9,284 nt of DNA from an uncultured Campylobacter sp. (GTDB lineage: Bacteria > Campylobacterota > Campylobacteria > Campylobacterales > Campylobacteraceae): positions 1-9,284 of the forward strand of contig CALKQT010000073.1 of the NCBI GenBank assembly GCA_937990735.1, given 5' to 3'. The position numbers were made by a program, and so were the translations under genes. A model generated the notes under the pieces. It made no database searches, was not told where the DNA came from, and saw nothing but the letters and a program-made list of their open reading frames with translations. Positions 6,053 to 9,284 of the stretch are shown piece after piece. How positions within the stretch are numbered: the stretch's first letter is position 1; every line of letters begins with the position of its first letter.

Positions 6053-6407
6053 TTGGGTTTCCTTTTATTGGGATGTGGGTTTCATTGGTTTTGGATTTTA
6101 ATATTTTACCAGTATCATCAAAATATAAATTCTTTTCCTTGTCGGCTGGAATTCTTAAAACCCATCCGTTATTAGTATTTGCGGTGCTTGGTAAATTCGG
6201 ATTATTTTCCGGCGCATGTATTCTGACTTTTTCTACGCCATCTTTATCGACAAATTTTATTCCTTTACCGTCATTTTGTAGCACTACTTTCCAGTCTTTC
6301 GGCGCTCTTGAGAATATCTCTTCAAATGATGCGCCTGTTAGACCGGTAAAATCTCCTACATTAGTCGATGTTTCCTGTCTAGCCAGCCATTTTAAATTTC
6401 TTGACAT
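6042..6407 (-). CDS. Orphan toxin module, polymorphic toxin type 30-like
   Basis: A 121-aa protein that looks like a detached C-terminal toxin domain. From about residue 27 it carries FEEIFSRAPKDW, then VRIHAPENNP (His64), a NNGWVLRI segment (about 79-86) and the near-terminal NETHIPI (108-114). That order matches my memory of the polymorphic toxin type 30 domain, whose members have IHGPDP, NGWVVR and NxTHIP motifs; this was not checked. It has no signal peptide or two-partner secretion domain, so it cannot be delivered alone. A TAA lies directly before the ATG and no good ribosome site is seen, as expected for a silent cassette that could recombine onto the large exoprotein. The putative immunity gene overlaps its end. 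Activity (likely nuclease) is unproven. Confidence 0.62.
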   Translation of the reverse strand: MSRNLKWLARQETSTNVGDFTGLTGASFEEIFSRAPKDWKVVLQNDGKGIKFVDKDGVEKVRIHAPENNPNLPSTANTNNGWVLRIPADKEKNLYFDDTGKILKSKTNETHIPIKGNPNAN

Positions 6408-6453
6408 TTAGCGCAAGCCATTTCCGTCTACTATAAAATCTACTTTTACTATA

Positions 6454-6768
6454 TTATTTCAATTCATTAAGCGAATTTGAAAACATTCTGCCTTTTTCTA
6501 TTACGTGTTCTTCTTCTGATGTAAAATTAATATCCTCGGGCAGAAATTTTAAGTAATATTTTATCTGAGAAGCCGCCCTCCTTAGCTCTTTGTTTATGCA
6601 ATAAGCGAATCTGCTTTTATTATTATCATAAACCTTAAAATATGCATAGTAGCAAGGATCTTTCCTTTCGGCATCTTGAGAAAACCGATAATCCAATGCC
6701 CAATACATTAGACCGCCGGCGATCAAAGTCACTAGCGTTAAAAATACCTGTTGAAAACTATTTTTCAT
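6454..6768 (-). CDS. Single-pass membrane-anchored protein, unknown function
   Basis: A 104-aa protein with one N-terminal helix (about 8-24: VFLTLVTLIAGGLMYWAL) and a charged remainder that probably faces the periplasm. Two cysteines (Cys39, Cys57) flank an aromatic, basic stretch (YYAYFKVYDNNKSRFAY) and could form a disulfide. The C-terminal part is helical and acidic. Only three bases separate it from the upstream secreted protein gene, whose last codons AAG GAG TAA supply the ribosome site, so the two are tightly coupled. No family recognised. It parallels the 133-aa gene at 5057-5458 in size, anchor position and place after a secreted protein. A membrane-anchored immunity or partner role is possible but inferred. 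Confidence 0.7.
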   Translation of the reverse strand: MKNSFQQVFLTLVTLIAGGLMYWALDYRFSQDAERKDPCYYAYFKVYDNNKSRFAYCINKELRRAASQIKYYLKFLPEDINFTSEEEHVIEKGRMFSNSLNELK

Positions 6769-6771
6769 TTT

Positions 6772-7110
6772 TTACTCCTTATATATTTGGTTTAAATTTC
6801 TCCATGCCTTCGTCGCTAAGGTTTGGTAGAAAAATACATTATTGTAGCGATAGGCCCCCTTTGTTCCATATACAACGACGGATCTTCCTGTTTTTGTATA
6901 GATTATATTAGAAAGCTCCTGCACATAATTTGCACTGCTACATGCAGCCAAATGGATAGCTATTACCCTCCCTTTTTTCCAGGTACTATCATTTTTTATA
7001 AATTTTTCATACAATTCTTCTGGCGCGTATGCGGCAGATCCTTGGGAGATGAGGGCGGCGGTTGAAAGAACAAGGGTAAAGAAAGAAATCTGTCTTGTAA
7101 ATTTATTCAT
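6772..7110 (-). CDS. Sec-secreted small protein with an AACSSAN motif, unknown function
   Basis: A 112-aa protein with a classical signal peptide (basic MNKFTRQ, hydrophobic FFTLVLSTAALI, cleavage near GSAAYA, residues 25-29). The mature part has a strand-turn segment VIAIHLAACSSAN (49-61), a helix YVQELSNIIYTKTG (62-75), and then RSVVVYGTKGAYRY. This recalls the ACNTG-like strand followed by a helix and V-x-A strand found in caspase-like or papain-like pieces of some toxin proteins, but it is too short to assign. The ribosome site is AAAAGGT (7115-7121) before ATG 7110. The membrane-anchored 104-aa gene follows three bases after its stop. A perfect TATAAT upstream (7185-7190) could give it a separate transcript. 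No family recognised. Confidence 0.68.
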   Translation of the reverse strand: MNKFTRQISFFTLVLSTAALISQGSAAYAPEELYEKFIKNDSTWKKGRVIAIHLAACSSANYVQELSNIIYTKTGRSVVVYGTKGAYRYNNVFFYQTLATKAWRNLNQIYKE

Positions 7111-7198
7111 TTTTACCTTTTGAGCGGGGTATTAGAAATTCGCTTGCCATTTCATCTTTCTCTATGGGAATTATTTTCCGATATATTATAGATGCCAT
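7103..7198 (-). other. Short open frame (31 codons), doubtful
   Basis: ATG 7198 opens a 31-aa frame starting MASIIYRKIIPIEK and ending in KGKNE. It has balanced charge and overlaps the start of the secreted 112-aa gene by eight bases. It has no ribosome site and contains the predicted -10 box at 7185-7190. It shares its frame with the Cys-rich stretch just upstream, separated by one TAA, so it may be more of the same decayed sequence. Confidence 0.2.
7185..7190 (-). promoter_or_regulatory. Putative internal promoter -10 box for the distal array
   Basis: A perfect TATAAT on the minus strand (CATCTATAATATATC) lies 74 bases before the 112-aa secreted protein start, in a 200-base gap after the first immunity gene. 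It could drive the downstream genes independently of the giant exoprotein transcript. There is no clear -35, and AT-rich DNA gives chance matches. Confidence 0.35.
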
Positions 7199-7207
7199 TG
7201 CTACTTG

Positions 7208-7321
7208 TTATATCCCATCTACGCGCACATCGGCATTAAGTTCGGCGCACATTTTATATTTATATGAAGATGAGCAAAACCAACATATTCTGCATTGAAA
7301 GCCAAAATTTTCATTTGGACA
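7208..7321 (-). pseudogene. Cys-rich frame after the immunity gene, possible frameshifted remnant
   Basis: In the +1 frame relative to the immunity gene, bases 7321-7208 read CPNENFGFQCRICWFC, then SSSYKYKMCAELNADVRVDG, I and TAA. The five cysteines are spaced symmetrically, C-x8-C-x2-C-x2-C-x8-C, and the end ADVRVDGI looks like a natural C-terminus. The frame has no start of its own and runs back through the end of the immunity gene (preceding residues APGR). It may be the lost tail of that protein after a one- or two-base indel, or the end of another broken immunity gene. A zinc or disulfide fold is possible but unproven. Confidence 0.35.
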
Positions 7322-7655
7322 CCTGCCCGGGGCCAATGGCCGGATAATATATAAAATCATCTCCGTTTCTAGCGCGATAATTAGTGATATATTCGATCGC
7401 CACTTCGAATGCCTTATTAACTCCCCTGTTGGTACTCCAGCCGTCGTATGTGATTATGGGCTCATTGCCGCTTAGGCGATATACGTCTCCTCCTAGGATA
7501 ATCATACCTTTATCTCTTGTGATTTTTAGCACCTCCATTACATCGTCAAATTTCCAACCGATTTCATAAAAACCGAGCTTCTCTCTTAAGTTTATACCGC
7601 GCTCCAGCAGATCCTGCGGCACTATATTTACAAAATCCTCATCTGTAAACAACAT
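7311..7655 (-). CDS. Immunity protein for the adjacent CdiA-type toxin tip (Imm40-like)
   Basis: A 114-aa cytosolic protein without signal or membrane segment. It opens with MLFTDEDFVNIVPQDLLERG, has the core KITRDKGMIILGGDVYRLSG and TYDGWSTNRG, and then a helix (NKAFEVAIEYITNYRA). The pattern LGGDVY, a few residues, YDxW, and a final long helix matches what I recall of the Imm40 immunity family; this needs a profile check. It starts 11 bases after the toxin stop, and its ribosome site AAGGAG (7662-7667) overlaps that stop, so toxin and immunity are made from one message. Its expected role is to bind and neutralise the toxin tip delivered by sister cells. The stop TGA overlaps an ATG in another frame, but that 31-codon frame looks like chance. 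Confidence 0.75.
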   Translation of the reverse strand: MLFTDEDFVNIVPQDLLERGINLREKLGFYEIGWKFDDVMEVLKITRDKGMIILGGDVYRLSGNEPIITYDGWSTNRGVNKAFEVAIEYITNYRARNGDDFIYYPAIGPGQVSK

Positions 7656-7666
7656 AATTCGCTCCT

Positions 7667-9284
7667 TTATTTCACGTTAGGTCTAAAAAATCTGTGGCTA
7701 ACGGTTTTGCCATCGTTTTCTATAATAAACTCAAATACTCCATCCCTTCCTCTATAAGAGCCTTTGATATAAACTCCAGTCCTCTCTATACCATCGCGTC
7801 CTATAATTTTTGTAACTTCACCGTATTTGCCAAAGGCGAGTACTTCCTCTGGAAACGAATGGAAATCCTTTCTTTCCATTTTCCTTATTACACTATTATC
7901 ATAAACAATATTTTCTAAAGGATTGTCTACATTGGAATCCCCATCCGTCAATTTTTTCTCTACATCCTTTAATTCCTTATCGTCCTTTGATATCTTTTTT
8001 GAATTAGTTTCGGTCTTATCAATTTTTGTCGTAGACTTGATTTTATCCTCAACTTTACTATTTGCATCAAGTGATAAGTCTTTATTATTAGAATTCCCAC
8101 CTTCCCATTTTTTCTCTACGTTCTCTAATTTATTATTATTTATTAGATCCTTATTTGCCTTTGATAGTTTGGTAAGCGATTTGATAAACCTGTTTATTCC
8201 GCCAAACACAGCACCCACAGCCACTTCTCCGACAGAATCAGATACTATATTGATACCCCTTTGATTTTCTGCTATATAGGCTTCATCCTCATCTTCTGTT
8301 AAATATTTTCGTGTCTTATCGCTTATGGCTTGCTTGATCGGTCGCGTAAACCTATCGGAAATATTGTCCGTGGCTATACCTGCAATCGTTTTTGTTGGAC
8401 CCGATATCATAGTTTGGATAGCTGCTACCGATATAGCTGCGGCAGTATGGCCGATTTTATCTATGATAAATGTTGCCGCATCGGCACCTTTTGTAGCCAA
8501 ACCGTAAACATTAAGCATGCTTTCAGACCCATCTACAATAACGGTACCTAAATTCATACTAGGAGTACCATTTTTGGTATAAGAAATTTCTGGATTTTGA
8601 TCTGTACTTAAGTCGCCAGAAGATACGGCTTTTGAATTTAATTTATCGGCTATATAAGCGAAATTCTTTATAGTCGGCGAATTTACTATTTCATTTATAG
8701 TTTCTTCTTTAACTCCGCTTTGTCTTAATAGAATAGTTAGCGCATCTTTAGCAGATTGAGTTTCTACAATACGCTTTTGTTCTTCCGTTAATTTATTTGT
8801 TTCAAATTTATCTTTTATACCTAATCTTATATCATCCAGATCATCTAATACTTGATCTAGCTCTCTTTTTATCTCATTCCTTCCCCCTTCGCTAAACAAC
8901 CTCATATCTACGCTTGCATCGACGTTAGAGCTTAGCTTGGTGGAGTATAGCTCTTTGCTTAGCTTGGAGCTATCTCTGTTTAATCTTCTAAGATCGTCTG
9001 AGTTATATAGAGCTTTATTGTTAGGATCAGATTGTAAAGAAGCAAGCTCATCTTTACTTAAAGAGCTTATATCTTTATCTCCTACTATAAGCTCTCCTTT
9101 TCCTATAGTAGCTAGACTTTTACTCATAGAGTAGGATAGGTTTCTATTATTAGAGTAGTTAATCGATGAAATTTTAGACTTAGGGTCGGTAGCACTCTCT
9201 TTAGATTGAGCGCTCTTGCTCTCTTTAGTTTGAGCACTCTCGCCCTCTTTACTTCCGCCTTCTCCTTGTTGCGGATCTTTAAGA
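7667..9284 (-). CDS. C-terminal part of a filamentous haemagglutinin/CdiA-type exoprotein with toxin tip (5' end outside window)
   Basis: The frame is open to the right edge, so the ATG at 9127 is internal; 538 residues are visible. From the N-terminal side they show a Ser/Lys/Glu repeat linker, the stretch NNRNLSYSMSKSLATIGKGE, a long acidic helical part, and a hydrophobic Ala/Gly-rich region (VYGLATKGADAATFII to about IAGIAT) that may be the pre-toxin or entry region. A Lys/Asp-rich linker with a duplicated VEKK motif precedes a toxin tip of about 85 residues starting at DNPLENIVYDNS. The tip contains DFHSFPEEV, GSYRGRDGVFEFIIE and the end HRFFRPNVK, a combination I associate with C-terminal domains of large haemagglutinin-like exoproteins; no family name is certain. 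Outer-membrane export by a TpsB/CdiB partner is expected, but none is in view. The immunity gene follows directly. Confidence 0.82.
   Translation of the reverse strand, partial: LKDPQQGEGGSKEGESAQTKESKSAQSKESATDPKSKISSINYSNNRNLSYSMSKSLATIGKGELIVGDKDISSLSKDELASLQSDPNNKALYNSDDLRRLNRDSSKLSKELYSTKLSSNVDASVDMRLFSEGGRNEIKRELDQVLDDLDDIRLGIKDKFETNKLTEEQKRIVETQSAKDALTILLRQSGVKEETINEIVNSPTIKNFAYIADKLNSKAVSSGDLSTDQNPEISYTKNGTPSMNLGTVIVDGSESMLNVYGLATKGADAATFIIDKIGHTAAAISVAAIQTMISGPTKTIAGIATDNISDRFTRPIKQAISDKTRKYLTEDEDEAYIAENQRGINIVSDSVGEVAVGAVFGGINRFIKSLTKLSKANKDLINNNKLENVEKKWEGGNSNNKDLSLDANSKVEDKIKSTTKIDKTETNSKKISKDDKELKDVEKKLTDGDSNVDNPLENIVYDNSVIRKMERKDFHSFPEEVLAFGKYGEVTKIIGRDGIERTGVYIKGSYRGRDGVFEFIIENDGKTVSHRFFRPNVK
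7670..7921 (-). other. Toxin tip domain of the exoprotein
   Basis: These last 84 codons follow the junction-like DNPLENIVY. His residues in DFHSFP and SHRFF, with the GSYRGRDGVFEF strand pair, are the most conserved-looking positions and are candidates for catalysis. A small nuclease is likely by analogy with other tips, but the activity cannot be read from sequence alone. Confidence 0.55.
7922..8128 (-). repeat. Duplicated VEKK linker at the toxin junction
   Basis: LENVEKKWEGGNSNN (8128-8084) and LKDVEKKLTDGDSNVDN (7972-7922) are imperfect copies separated by a Lys/Ser/Thr/Asp-rich spacer. Both DNA copies share a long run covering the VEKK codons (TTTTTTCTCTAC on the plus strand). The second copy runs directly into the toxin tip. 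This looks like the scar of a junction duplicated when a new tip was acquired. Confidence 0.5.
9191..9252 (-). repeat. 24-base tandem repeat encoding a Ser/Lys/Glu/Ala/Gln linker
   Basis: Three imperfect units lie at 9191-9208 (shortened by six bases), 9209-9232 and 9233-9252. They encode eight-residue repeats of the type KESKSAQS / SKEGESAQT in the exoprotein. All differences seen keep the frame. Such in-frame repeats can expand or shrink and change linker length. Confidence 0.55.

Noticed and set aside
6073..6411. Plus-strand open frame opposite the orphan toxin gene
   Set aside because: It mirrors the toxin module almost exactly; the minus-strand reading has toxin-like motifs and an overlapping immunity gene, while this one has only a hydrophobic, Phe/Leu/Ser-rich translation.
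7219..7314. 31-codon frame whose ATG overlaps the stop of the 114-aa immunity gene (ATGA)
   Set aside because: The ATGA overlap is suggestive, but the product is short and featureless with no ribosome site. The Cys-rich frame in the same bases is more protein-like.
1..9284. CRISPR array, tRNA or rRNA genes, insertion sequence or prophage integrase
   Set aside because: No regular repeat-spacer pattern, no cloverleaf-like sequence, no rRNA motifs and no transposase or integrase reading frame was seen in the window.
9128..9284. Treating the ATG at 9127 as the true start of the exoprotein
   Set aside because: The frame stays open to the window edge and continues with repeat-rich linker and NNRNLSYS, so this Met is internal.

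Overview
The window looks like a chromosomal piece of a Campylobacter-type organism (Campylobacterota), probably one of the GC-richer, oral-type species. This is inferred from an FdhT/YedE-type selenium transporter, the trpB-trpA order, a TATAAT -10 box with no clear -35, and strong AAGGA-type ribosome binding sites. No species is claimed. Nearly everything is on the minus strand. The only plus-strand gene evidence is a C-terminal fragment at the left edge.

Left half (about 1-5000) is housekeeping DNA with GC-rich codons. It holds: the end of an unidentified plus-strand gene (1-95); a 307-base gap with an AT-rich hairpin and a possible frameshifted gene relic; a YedE/FdhT-family multi-pass membrane protein (403-1464); a 302-base gap with a striking 38-base stem-loop and three copies of a 9-base word; a single-pass membrane protein with FliO-like topology (1767-2918); trpA (2929-3675); and trpB (3668-4849). 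The last three form a tight operon, read trpB, trpA, FliO-like, from a promoter at about 4876-4881. No other trp genes are present.

Right half (about 5057-9284) is visibly AT-richer and reads as an accessory toxin/immunity island. The window ends inside the C-terminal part of a very large filamentous-haemagglutinin/CdiA-type exoprotein, whose last roughly 85 residues form a toxin tip. Next comes a small immunity protein with an ILGGDVY motif (Imm40-like by recollection). After it lie short degenerate frames, a Sec-secreted 112-aa protein, a membrane-anchored 104-aa protein, an orphan toxin module (polymorphic toxin type 30-like), its overlapping putative immunity gene, a 58-aa secreted protein easily missed by length cut-offs, and a 133-aa membrane-anchored protein with four cysteines. 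A 13-bp inverted repeat separates this array from the trp promoter.

The most interesting pattern is alternation. Each cytosolic-type toxin plus soluble immunity pair is followed, on the same strand and with tight spacing, by a pair made of one signal-peptide protein and one protein with a single N-terminal membrane anchor. This happens twice. The secreted/anchored pairs match no family I recognise and may be a second layer of competition or self-protection genes in a contact-dependent inhibition locus. This functional reading is inference from gene order and sequence features only.
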